The notes under the pieces were generated by a model that ran no database searches, had not been told where the DNA came from, and saw only the letters and a program-made list of their open reading frames with translations. From Lineus longissimus (taxonomy: Eukaryota > Nemertea > Pilidiophora > Heteronemertea > Lineidae), in NCBI RefSeq assembly GCF_910592395.1, contig NC_088326.1:13521001-13585000 (forward strand): a DNA stretch of 64,000 nt, given 5' to 3'. This document shows positions 14,101-23,982 of the stretch, piece after piece. The stretch's first letter is position 1. Every line of letters starts with the position of its first letter. The translations under genes were made by a program, and so were the position numbers.

Positions 14101-15871
14101 TATTGTGGGTGTTGATACTTATTGATCCAGTCGTCAGATATCCAGAAAGAGAGGTGATCAGTTTACCAACATTACTAAGGGTCGCCCCAGGTCACCGTCG
14201 TTGGTAAACTATTTCGTTGACAAATGAATGTGTCTGCCAGAATTCTAAATCGGTTTCTGTTCAATAGTATGATGTTATCTTTGGTTGGTTACCAGTCGGA
14301 AACCCGACTTTCAATCAATGACAAGCGAAGGTGTCTGCCTGCACATGGCATGAGGACGACTTTCTGTTCAGGGTTGGCTGGTGGTCATAAACTGATTAAC
14401 TGAAGCATAGGTGTCTGCCGGGAGGCAGGGAGCATGTCCAGGGTGATAGGGGGCAGGTTGAAATTGAGGAGTGGCAATCAAAAGGCCACTTTCTCACAGT
14501 TTCCGGTAGCCTCCCACTGACCCACATCATCAAAAACTTCTCCAAACAATGCCAGATCTGACTGACAATGTTGTGGGTGTGGCCTTGATCATGCTGCTGA
14601 TTATTGGAGAACTCACGTCCCTCCTCCACAGACGTGTAGGTTTATGCTGACTGAGTGAAAGATCTGAGCCCCGGGCATTTTGTCAATTTACCGTAAACAA
14701 CAAGCCAACACGATCAATACTGTCTAAGTGGGAGAGATGACTGAACTGGCGGGAGTTGGCAGGGAGGAGAATTCATATTGTTGATGCAGTCACCCCGTTT
14801 GCTCGGCAGAGAGTAAAACAAGTAAGAGGAGCATTTCGTCGAAGCTGATCAGTTAAAAAAATTGATATGCTTTTCATCATCAACGATGTCAGCACGTATG
14901 CCCAATTGGCAGTTCTCTCTTACAATGTCTGACTTTAATATAAAGTTTTTGTATGTATATTGCTGCTGATGTAGCGCATTGAATGAGGACATTTCCTACT
15001 CGGTTACACTAAGAGACATTTATACAGGCTTTAACTCTTATGACTTGTGTGGTTTGGCATGGTGTTGCCCTCATGTGATTATCATGCAAGCAATCCAGGA
15101 TATTTTGGCTGAAGTATGAGCAGATGGTCAGTTTCCCACCGAGTCTCACATATAATGAATCATTCATGAACAGGTGGTGGAGAAGTCTCGCTCGTCTCCA
15201 CGTTGCTGGGATGTGGTAAACACTTCAACGTCTGTAGTTTGAACTGGCTTACATGTACTCTAGCAGAAAGGCTCCATCAACATGGGGCGAACCCTGTTGA
15301 CAAATTTCAGCAAAAGTTGGACTTAGTAGGTACATTACTGCAGGCGAGACTTTTTTAATACCTTGGTTTTCACCAAACAGACATGACAGATGGGGGGAAG
15401 TCATGGAGTACAGTCAACATGAAAAACGAATGTTGCAGTAGACAGGGCAGGCCCTTGTGTAGTGACTTGTTGCAATGCTCATTGTCATCACGTTAAAGTT
15501 AAAAAGTAAAGATGAACTTTACAGACTTTGTTGTTGTAGAAGCATAAGTCCATTTGACCATGATATTGATCCACGGATATTGACTGAAAATGAAAACTGG
15601 CATGACAGTCAATTTTTCTTGGTCATGTGACACAACACTTTTTCACGGCCAAAACCAAGCAGAATTCTCAGGCAAGACAGGGCAAGGACGTTGACAAATC
15701 ATTGAATGTTTTTTTAAACCAACTTTTTTATGATCTGGTTGAAATGCAAGAATTTTATTTTTTTCTCTAAACAAGAATCATTGACAACGAAAATGAATCA
15801 CCTACCTTCAACTTCTTGAGGACACCCATCTTGCGGATATCCAAGCCGGATCCATCCCGTGGCGTATCCAT
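2113..15871 (-). CDS. IRS: Insulin receptor substrate (IRS/chico family) docking protein
   Basis: Cytoplasmic docking protein linking insulin/IGF receptors to PI3K and other SH2 proteins. Exons (minus): 15871-15806, 9127-8818, 8482-8343, 8189-8047, 7688-7488, 6226-6116, 5755-5624, 5370-5084, 4710-4627, 4367-2113. They join in frame to 1242 aa, close to vertebrate IRS1 length. Residues ~13-120 form the PH domain (IRKMGVLKKLK, KKKFFVLR, EAWLQAL). Residues ~126-225 form the PTB domain (VWQVTVK, GRYRLCLSD, FFVLEVGRS, LLMQVDD). The tail is Ser-rich with PI3K-type YxxM sites near 387 (DYLTM), 418 (TYMDM), 436 (EYVDM), 474 (GYVDM), 496 (GYCEM), ~734 (EYMMA) and ~763 (DYLAM). C-terminal LNYAALDL (Tyr ~1185) and LQYAQIDF (~1214) resemble the SHP2-docking sites of vertebrate IRS1. 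The start follows a 6.7-kb first intron; 5' UTR exons were not resolved. Confidence 0.95.
2731..2822 (-). repeat. In-frame 30-bp tandem repeat inside IRS
   Basis: Three copies of a 30-bp unit within the last IRS exon encode the decapeptide PKPQSPEAVT (first copy PKPQLPEAVT). The period is a multiple of three, so the frame is kept. It sits in the disordered Ser/Pro-rich tail. Confidence 0.9.
4795..4935 (-). mobile_element. Possible tRNA-derived SINE fragment
   Basis: On the minus strand an A-box-like TGGCCACGGG is followed about 30 nt later by a good B box, GGGTTCAGATCCC, which is the internal Pol III promoter layout of tRNA-derived SINEs. It lies in the IRS intron between exons 8 and 9. No complete tRNA cloverleaf is seen, and the ends are approximate. 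Confidence 0.4.
8770..8840 (-). repeat. 41-bp duplication of the IRS exon 2 splice donor
   Basis: The end of the PH-domain exon (coding TSSRLVFG) plus its GTAAGTTAG donor occurs twice, 41 bp apart. The used exon end is 8818; a second complete donor copy lies just inside the intron at about 8776. Using the second donor would add 41 nt and shift the frame. Confidence 0.8.
9952..9977. repeat. Poly(C) tract
   Basis: A run of 26 C residues followed by ACACAC. The length is likely to vary between individuals and to be error-prone in sequencing. Confidence 0.9.
12752..13342. repeat. 55-56-bp minisatellite, about 10-11 copies
   Basis: The unit reads 'attggctctgggcaattata' then 'tgaggtgggctccctcccc' and a C-rich run. 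Copies differ mainly in the number of C residues and a g/c change after 'tat'. The minus strand is G-rich. The array lies in IRS intron 1. Confidence 0.95.
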
Positions 15872-16313
15872 CTTCCCTCTCACAGGTCAGGTGACCTGCT
15901 CTACCGAATACGATTTCCGCTAATTTGATAATGACGTTTGGTCATTTCGTCCACAACAGGCCACAAGCCATGACAGCGAGCGTGGTTGTAGAGCACTCAC
16001 CGCATCGGATCCTGAAGAGACAAAGTTTGTTACAAAACTGAACAACAGAAATCTATGTAAAGTTTTTTTGCAAAATTTAGAGTCGAGTACCCAACAGCTA
16101 TAATCAGTGACACTTAACCAGATGGAATAACTCCAGTCCATCAATAATTCTTTTTAAATTTAAAGTACAAAATGTTCCCGCAACCACTCACTAGCTAACT
16201 GTTCTGACAATCACCAAAAAGAGATAACATGTCGATATGTTCTGGTTCAACCAATCACTAACCAGCACCACCATCGACATGTTGAAAGACTTTTCCAAAT
16301 GTTGTATCTGGTG

Positions 16314-16560
16314 ACGTATGTGCATGAATGAGAATTGAAGCAGTCCAATCTACCTATCTCATATCCACAGTTCAAAAGTGAGCCGTTACGTATGTGCATG
16401 AATGAGAATTGAAGCAGTCCGATGTCTACCTATCTCATATCCACAGTTCAAAAGTGAGCCGGTTACGTATGTGCATGAATGTGAATTGAAGCAGTCCGAT
16501 GTCTACCTATCTCATATCCACAGGTCAAAAGTGAGCCGGTTACGCATGTGCATGAATGAG
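16314..16560. repeat. 74-77-bp tandem repeat, about 3.3 copies
   Basis: Copies starting with 'acgtatgtgcatgaatgag' occur at 16314, 16388, 16465 and (partial, 'acgcatgtg') 16542. The array lies in the IRS 5' flank. The ORF reading through it is a by-product of the repeat. Confidence 0.9.
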
Positions 16561-18023
16561 ACAGAATCACAACATTTTCATCACATGTTTTTAGATAAGC
16601 CAATAGAGCCAGAATGGAACACAATTGTAGAACTTGGTTTTGTCTCCACACACGAAGACAAGAGAATCGCGAATAATCCTCCACGTGTTCACCACTCACA
16701 CATGTTAGAGACCGAGGAGCAACCACAACAAGCCATGCAGACACATTTCTTGGAAGTGTCCTATTTGATGGAAAAGGTCACTGGTTCACATCAACACCTC
16801 CCCACCAGCAGACAAGTGGGTGGAGGATCGAGGCCTGCACAAACACGCACAGCCTAACCGCCTACCAGGAACAACATGAAAACTGGCATATTCAAACTTT
16901 CTTACATGTTTGTTTGACTACATGCTGTTTTTAGACACATTACTTGGCAGTTATTGTTACTGGTTAAGTCATCCAGCTGTCATTAAAGATTTGTTTGTTG
17001 TCTACAATACCTATCCTCAGTCGATTAGGATGTAGGCCTACATTTAAATATGTAGCGCCTCATTTTTGAGGCAGTGGTCTTGATCAAGATATGGGTGGTG
17101 CGTGAACGTAATGAAACGGCCAGGGCCATTGTGCTCACCTAATGACATGGAAGGGAGAACCTGAAGAAGAACTTATGAAAAATGTCAGGGAGACAATCAT
17201 GCAATAGTTCTGCATGGTATAATGGCATGAATGGTCATGGTAGGCAAAAATGGACTCAGACATGATGGGTGCTTTTGATTTCATTGATGATTTTTTTAAA
17301 TGACATGGCCTCACAATCGCCGCAATGTCTCTCTGATCACTTGACAGTAGAAGTCTTGTGATAGTGTTTAGGCCCTAAAATGGCTGGATAGTATATTGAC
17401 ACCTATATCATATGGGGCCTAGGCCTACATATGATATCAACATGATGATGCATGAATGAAATCAGAAATGTACACAACAAACAACAAGAAAGAATGACAA
17501 GTGGCAAGTGAACATGGTGAAGTGCTCACAAGTCAGAAATTATCAAAAGAGAACCACCCCTTCTGCCGGCGACGTTCAGAGGCAAAACCAGGGGGCTGCG
17601 AAACCTGAATTAACATACTATTCGTTCACGATGATGACATCTTGTATTCCCGTCACTTATTTTTAAATCGGTCGTCCGTACCTTTTGTAATCACCAATTA
17701 TTTGTAGGTGATACCCTTGTCTGCAGCCATACACTGAAATAGGTCACGTGGTCATTGTGGTTTTGTCGCGAAACTCGTAAACAACCCCTTTGCGCATGCG
17801 TAAGAATTTAATAAATGACTAAAATCGACGTAACCAAAGATGTTTTCAACATTATAGATGACCAGATGTGTAGTCCATGATCTTTTTTAATGACCTGATA
17901 CCAATTCGACACCAGTATATCATCGAAACACTGGTTTGGAGCTCACTGAAAATGGGGTCAGTTGGTGCATTTAATGCCCACAGGTCAAGGTCATAGATTT
18001 TTGAGCACCTGCAACGAATTGCG

Positions 18024-18068
18024 GTTGTTTCGCTCCCCGACTTTTTCGCCGTCAGGGAGCGAAACGAC
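18024..18068. repeat. 14-bp stem hairpin
   Basis: Arms 18024-18037 (gttgtttcgctccc) and 18055-18068 (gggagcgaaacgac) pair over 14 bp with one mismatch around a 17-nt loop. A partly matching 'gacctgatacca' segment also occurs near 17892 and 18067. Function unknown. Confidence 0.6.
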
Positions 18069-18689
18069 CTGATACCACTTGCAACGTCTCTATCCTTAAT
18101 TGGTGAAACGAAATAATGAGACAGGTTGTGATTGTCTATCTTGGTGGTTTCATGGATAATTGATACTTCTCTTCGGATTGGTCTTGAATTGAGGCCGTGA
18201 CAATTTTTGATACGAAGCCTTTTCAGAGACTGGTTTAGTAGCCTGTAGTCAGCCTCTGAATGACTGTGAAAAGCAATAACCAGTCGTGAAATAGCACAAC
18301 CGTCCATGGGGAGGGCACATTATTGTCACAACCAACAGGCACATGAAACCCGACACCAAGCTGGGAATGGCTGGCATGTGAAGACGCAGCTATGGTACAC
18401 AGTGTGCGAGAAGCATGGCCCGATTCTTAAATTATCACAATGACACACAGTCCTCTAGCAGATGAGAGTGCCTGTGTCAAGATATTGGGGTCGAGATGTT
18501 CCTATTGACTCGAGGTCTGGTTTGTAGAGATAACTCATGTGGTTTCCTGTCAGATCCTGAACTCGCAATCTATCCGAGGGTCCTCTCAGCTTCAGTCAAA
18601 TAGTACACAAGATGATTCCTCAGCTCATCCCGACCAACCTCACGAACACCAAAAGACTAGAACAATGTGGAAACAATAGCTAGACGTAA

Positions 18690-18695
18690 TTTATT
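18690..18695 (-). promoter_or_regulatory. EMC2 poly(A) signal candidate
   Basis: AATAAA on the minus strand (TTTATT on plus), about 620 nt downstream of the EMC2 stop codon. It is a plausible cleavage signal for a 3' UTR that contains the 67-bp repeat array. Confidence 0.45.
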
Positions 18696-19023
18696 TAAAA
18701 TGCATAATGAATACACATACTATGTGAAAACACTTATGAAGGATCGCACAAGTGATGACCAAAATCCAAAATGAGAATGGCAAAGTTGGCCTTCATCAAG
18801 AAGATAATAATATCCTACCCCTCCCATTATCAACATGATATGATGGCCTACATAGAAATAGCCACAAGAACCTGGCAGTATCCTCATCAGATTGGACAAC
18901 CAACCAGAATGTTTCTCATCAAATCAGTCAACCTCAAGTTCACTTGAGAACTCTCAGCTAGCTGGTAACAGGAATGTGTCCAAAGCTGGCCAACCATAAT
19001 GATCCTCAAACAATGTGGCCAAC

Positions 19024-19358
19024 CACAGCCATCCTCATCAAGTTGGCTAACCTGACCCAGTCTATATAATCTGCAGTGAGGTCAGCATACCACAGCCATC
19101 CTCATCAAGTTGGCTAACCTGACCCAGTCTATATAATCTGCAGTGAGGTCAGCATACCACAGCCATCCTCATCAAGTTGGCTAACCTGACCCAGTCTATA
19201 TAATCTGCAGTGAGGTCAGCATACCACAGCCATCCTCATCAAGTTGGCTAACCTGACCCAGTCTATATAATCTGCAGTGAGGTCAGCATACCACAGCCAT
19301 CCTCATCAAGTTGGCTAACCTGACCCAGTCTGTGTAATCTGCAGTGAGGTCAGCATAC
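19024..19358 (-). repeat. 67-bp tandem array made from the end of the EMC2 coding region
   Basis: Five copies start at 19024, 19091, 19158, 19225 and 19292. Each carries a version of the last EMC2 coding stretch (CTGACCTCACTGCAGATTA ... GGGTCAGGTTAG) plus adjacent 3' UTR. Only the gene-proximal copy is translated to the stop at 19315; the others have TATATAGAC where the coding copy has CACAGAC. Confidence 0.95.
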
Positions 19359-22300
19359 TCTCTAAGGCATTCACCTGCTGTGTCTGTTCTTCTGGCAGTC
19401 GACCCTGAAACAAGGACACAACAACATCATCAGATCTCTATATCAACATGATCAAGAACAAGTTAGATGGCTATGTGAGGCAACCTGTTTATCAACAGGT
19501 TGCAAGACAAGTGTCAATGTAAAATGCAGGGTAATGCTGGTTTCTGAAATTGGTTTTCAGGTTACATGATACCTGGGCCTGGCAGTTATTTCACCGATGT
19601 GTACATGAACCTGGGAGATCCTGGTAGACCAGAAATCACTTTACTTTTTTTAGAACTTTGAAAGCAGATTGACAAGTGAACATGAATAGTTCCTGCTGTG
19701 CAGGCTGAGGTGGAGAGAGCCTTGAATGACAAGTATCTTATGATAAGATAGAATGATGTGAAAACCTCACCTGGTATTTTGCTGAAATCTGTTCTGCTGC
19801 CCAAGCAGCGTATTTAATGCTGTCTTTTCTTGTTCGGGAATTTTTAGATGTTGTTGCAAGATTTGTAGCCGCCTGGAGAAAAGAAGATTAATTTGTATTT
19901 GCGTTTTCTTATGTTTGTGAGGTCAACACTGATATTTCTTAAGTGACCCCTCCCTAACTTGGCCTGTTGGAGTGTAAGTAATGAGCCAAGTCAGCTCACA
20001 TGCTCGCAACTCAATATTTTAAAGAGATGACCCCAAAATAATAACGAAGATGTCACAGACAGTGATACCTACCATAAAGAGTCCAAACAAAGCTCTCATA
20101 TTATTCGGGTTTAACTTGGCTGCTTGCGAGAAGTATGTCTGTGCTAGACCCATATTATCTGCACCACCTTGGGTGTACTTGATCTGAAATATACACATAC
20201 TGTTCAGACAGGAGGCAGTTATATAGTTATGCTTGGTAATTCTGTCCTCAGTTGATATGACACACCCACATTTGACACATCCATCCTCACTGTTCACATC
20301 ACGAGTCTGACTTCTTAAAATCACTAGACTTTGCCTCTACTATTTAAATATGTCTGATCTGAAACCATTCAACGTACCTCAGCGTATTTCTGATGATAAA
20401 GATGATTATGGGCATTTGATAGGATCAACTCCTCCAGGCAGAACGAAGCCTTAGCATAATCCATCTCAGCCAGGTAGAGGTCACACAGCTCCATCCACCC
20501 CTCGTAGTCTGCCATGTAGCTGAAACACAACAACAGCATTTCTTTCCCATGACCGAATATGGAACAAGATGGTCAGGTTAATATCTTGCCACTTTATCTT
20601 GGTATGGACGTTGGTGGTTTGATAAAATGATGACCATGGCGAGAAATGGACCCAAGTACAAGTCTATCTTTAACATGAATTCATTTAAAACCGAGACATC
20701 TGGCGACTTGGTTCATTTCCGGATGCTATTTGTTTTTATAGACAGCCACCCCTGTCGACTGCCTGTAGAAAGTTGATGAATCCTGGAGGATCAATAGCAC
20801 AGTGTTGTAACGCCAGAGCCAATCAATGGCGTGATTAATCCTGGAGGATCAATAGCGCAGTGTTTGTAACGCCAGAGCCAATCAATGGCGTGATTAATCC
20901 TGGAGGATCAATAGCGCAGTGTTTGTAACGCCAGAGCCAATCAATGGCGTGATTAATCCTGGAGGATCAATAGCGCAGTGTTTGTAACGCCAGAGCCAAT
21001 CAATGGCGTGATTAATCCTGGAGGATCAATAGCGCAGTGTTTGTAACACCAGAGCCAATCAATGGCGTGATTAATCCTGGAGGATCAATAGCGCAGTGTT
21101 TGTAACGCCAGAGCCAATCAATGGCGTGATTAATCCTGGAGGATCAATAGCGCAGTGTTGTAACGCCAGAGCCAATCAATGGCGTGATTAATCCTGGAGG
21201 ATCAATAGCACAGTGTTGTAACGCCAGAGCCAATCAATGGCGTGATTAATCCTGGAGGATCAATAGCGCAGTGTTGTAACGCCAGAGCCAATCAATGGCG
21301 TGATTAATCCTGGAGGATCAATAGCACAGTGTTTGTAACGCCAGAGCCAATCAATGGCGTGATTAATCCTGGAGGATCAATAGCGCAGTGTTGTAACGCC
21401 AGAGCCAATCAATGGCGTGATCTGCTTCATCTTGGTTGGCCAAGATCTGTGGAGCAACCATCACAATCTCCAACAACAAAGAGCCACAATCTCCAACAAG
21501 GAGCCACATAAGAAATATCTGACAAACACTGCACACATACTTACAGTTCTAGATATTTATTCAGTTCCTTTATTGCTTCTGGTATTTTATTTTGAGCTTT
21601 TAACACGGCAATGATACGTTTTCTCACAACCTGAAACATCAAGTCAAGAAAGTGAGTGACTCTCCTCCATCTTTAACATTCAAACAGCCAACAGTACTCA
21701 TTACAGCAGCTCCATGTTTAACATTCTAACAGCCAATACTATTCTGCCCTGCATTTTCAAAACTGTGTCAGATGATTTCAAGTTTGACCCAGTGCAGGTT
21801 ACATCTTGACATGTAGCGCCTGTGTGAGATGTTTAGCCCTGCTGATAACACTCTCATTCAAATACAACAAAGATTTCTGTATCATACTTACTGAATTAGT
21901 CTCGTCTTCCTCTAATACTGCTTTATATCGTAACACCGCCTCGTCATATCTGAAATCACAAAACATGCAATTAACCACTGTATACTCAATTTTCAGCTGA
22001 AAGGTTCTTATTATGGCATCATGCATAATCACTGATTGATGCTAATCTCGTACCTGTCTGATAGTGATGACCCTTGAACTTGAAGTGCTTCTCCTCCACT
22101 GAACCACAATGACAGGCAACGTTATATCTCAACAACCAGACCAAGTTAGTTTTCACAGATAAACGACAGTTTAAACCACTCAAGTTTTATAACATAAACA
22201 TACCTGTCTAATGCCTCCAGTTTCATTCCAATTAATTTTCTTATTCGTAAACTGTTTGGGAATTGGTTCTGTAAGGCTTCCAGACAATACTGAAAAGAAA

Positions 22301-23817
22301 AGGCGTTCAATATACATGTACACCTCAAACAATATAATACCTGCTATAATTGACCAGATCTACAGTGTAACACACTTTTGTCCTTAATGCCTCTTACAAT
22401 GATGTTTTTTGAAACTTCAGAGTACACTAAATTACTAGAAGTCCGGGAAAGTAAATCGGCATTCAACTGTAAAGTTCAAGAAAGGCTGCATACAGCATTC
22501 AAGACCATACTCAAAATCATTTAAGATCGAAGCAAGAAAAAACAACAACTTAAGAAGTGTGTTAGTTTTTCTTGAGATTTTGATGTTCAGTGTTGTACCA
22601 AACTCTACTCACATCAGCAACTTCGAAATTCGCAGTGTCCATCGCTGCAATACAGACTTGCTCATAGACAATCCAAACTGAAAGACAACACAGAACAAGG
22701 TGTTATTGTGAATTCAGAGGAGCGCAGAAAAGGAAGATTTCTTCACTTCTTCAATTTCCAAACACCTTCTGTATTAAAATGGATAGTACTGCAGAGGATA
22801 AAACATTGGTTTGTTAAACTCCACATGTTCACTGTCTTGGTTGCAAATTCACCTTCCTTTTTTGACTTTCTATTGAGAAGTTGTCAGAAACATGAAAATG
22901 AAATGCTACTTGCTTCTCTCCACCCAGGAGTGAATAGGCACCTCGCAGGCAGAGATAACACAAGCACCAAGACGCAGCTGGACACTATACACCCCAGGGA
23001 GTTGAGCTTACAGAGGGTATATTTCATAGCGCTCGTGAATCTTATCAAAGTTGAGAATGAGCGCTGGTATACAAATGTTGAACATTATTATTATTCTCTT
23101 GAGCACTTATATCCTACTTTCATCTCCTAATTTGTAACTAAAGTCGAACAAGACGCGATCCCAGAGATCCACCACCTCGGCGCTGTCTCGGATATTTTCG
23201 TCTCTCATCTTCTTCAGCTGGGCACGCGCATCTGAAAAAACACACACATTTTACACACAAACTACTGGCAATTGTTCCGACAGTCATTTTCGCGTTTGAG
23301 TCTTAACCCTAACCTGACAATAACACTGATCTTCAAGATCCTAATCCTCACTCTAATCCCTAAAAGTGCAAATCCTTGTTTCAACAAATTAAGTCGTCAA
23401 AATAGCCACTTCATGACTTTGAGTTGACTTTGATTTTCAAAATAATAAAAGCTGTACCACCAATGCATTCCACTGACCCTACTCCTAGCCCTTCTCTTAA
23501 TCATTCTACAGCAGCTTTCTTACTTAATCTGAGTTGTTGTTACTGAACAAAAAACAAATTTCTTTGAAATTATTATTTTTTGGTGTTACCCTGTAAATCC
23601 ATGTATACAAAATGTACAGCAAAACCATTCACTCGAAAGATGCAGCATTCGAAATGTTCGTGGTTTAGGTCAATTATTTAGTAAGAGCGAAGATAATACC
23701 ACAGAGGACATATCGAAGCATACTGCGATGAATATTTTTGATCAAAATCATTACTTATAAAGCCATAATTATGCAATTATTCAACGATTTACCTTCCCAA
23801 TTTAGAATGCACGCCAT
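19315..23817 (-). CDS. EMC2: ER membrane protein complex subunit 2 (TPR protein)
   Basis: Cytosolic TPR subunit of the EMC, the complex that inserts and folds membrane proteins at the ER. Exons (minus): 23817-23793, 23231-23118, 22677-22613, 22289-22204, 21949-21892, 21630-21545, 20519-20378, 20183-20073, 19872-19771, 19404-19315. They join in frame to 292 aa; the human protein is about 297. Recognisable family segments are [59 protein letters not shown] and the C-terminal ML(T/E)xLQITQ. The N-terminus (MACILNWE) is family-atypical but the exon has a good donor and phase. The start codon sits in an AAGATGGCG (YY1-like) context. The gene is divergent from DNALI1. An optional 45-nt exon may lie at 22098-22054. 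Confidence 0.95.
20778..21421. repeat. 59-60-bp minisatellite, about 11 copies
   Basis: The unit contains 'cgccagagccaatcaatggc' and 'gattaatcctggaggatcaa'. Copies vary in gcgc/gcac and in the number of Ts after 'gtg'. It fills most of the EMC2 intron between exons 6 and 7. Confidence 0.95.
22054..22098 (-). other. EMC2: Candidate 45-nt in-phase cassette exon of EMC2
   Basis: The segment is bounded by an acceptor (GGTTCAG|TGGAGG) and a donor (AGACAG|GTACGAG) and lies between EMC2 exons 4 and 5. Both neighbouring junctions have phase 2, and this segment is exactly 15 codons with no stop. Inclusion would insert [15 protein letters not shown] before RYDEA in the TPR region. Its 3' end resembles that of exon 4 (AGACAG|GTATG). 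Known EMC2 proteins lack an insert here, so it would be optional or chance. Confidence 0.45.
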
Positions 23818-23982
23818 CTTGGATGTCTTTAATTTTGCGAAAGGTGGAGGCGAGAATCACTTTCACGCATGCGTACTTCGATGGTTGCCATGGTTTCATT
23901 GACAGCGTAAACAACTTTTCTGTTGCAAAGCAGGTGCCCATTCTGATAAAAATATCGACATTTTTCACATCAGAAACTAAAA
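23818..23982. promoter_or_regulatory. Shared divergent promoter of EMC2 and DNALI1
   Basis: Only 165 bp separate the two start codons on opposite strands, so both genes must start transcription within or very near this interval unless non-coding 5' exons exist. No TATA box is evident. The AAGATGGCG context at the EMC2 start resembles a YY1 site of TATA-less promoters. Confidence 0.6.

Larger units (their letters stand above)
9128..15805 (-). other. IRS intron 1 (6.7 kb), repeats only
   Basis: Large first coding intron. It contains a 26-nt C homopolymer (9952-9977), a short GT run near 10753, and a 55-56-bp minisatellite (12752-13342). No exon or ORF with recognisable protein features was found on either strand. 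Confidence 0.6.
15872..18689. other. IRS 5' flank / EMC2 downstream region
   Basis: Between the IRS start codon and the EMC2 poly(A) signal. Minus-strand GT donors such as GATGCG|GTGAGT near 16009 and AAAAG|GTACGG near 17690 could end non-coding 5' exons of IRS, with a promoter near 17740-17800 where a GGTCACGTGGTC E-box lies at about 17740. This is inference only. The region also holds a 74-77-bp repeat and a perfect-looking hairpin. No coding gene is seen. Confidence 0.4.

Noticed and set aside
20778-21421. CRISPR-like regular repeats
   Set aside because: Copies are directly adjacent without unique spacers and the DNA is clearly animal; this is a minisatellite.
22708-23130. 140-codon ORF antisense to EMC2
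   Set aside because: It lies mostly in an EMC2 intron, has no recognisable features, and overlaps the opposite-strand exon edge.
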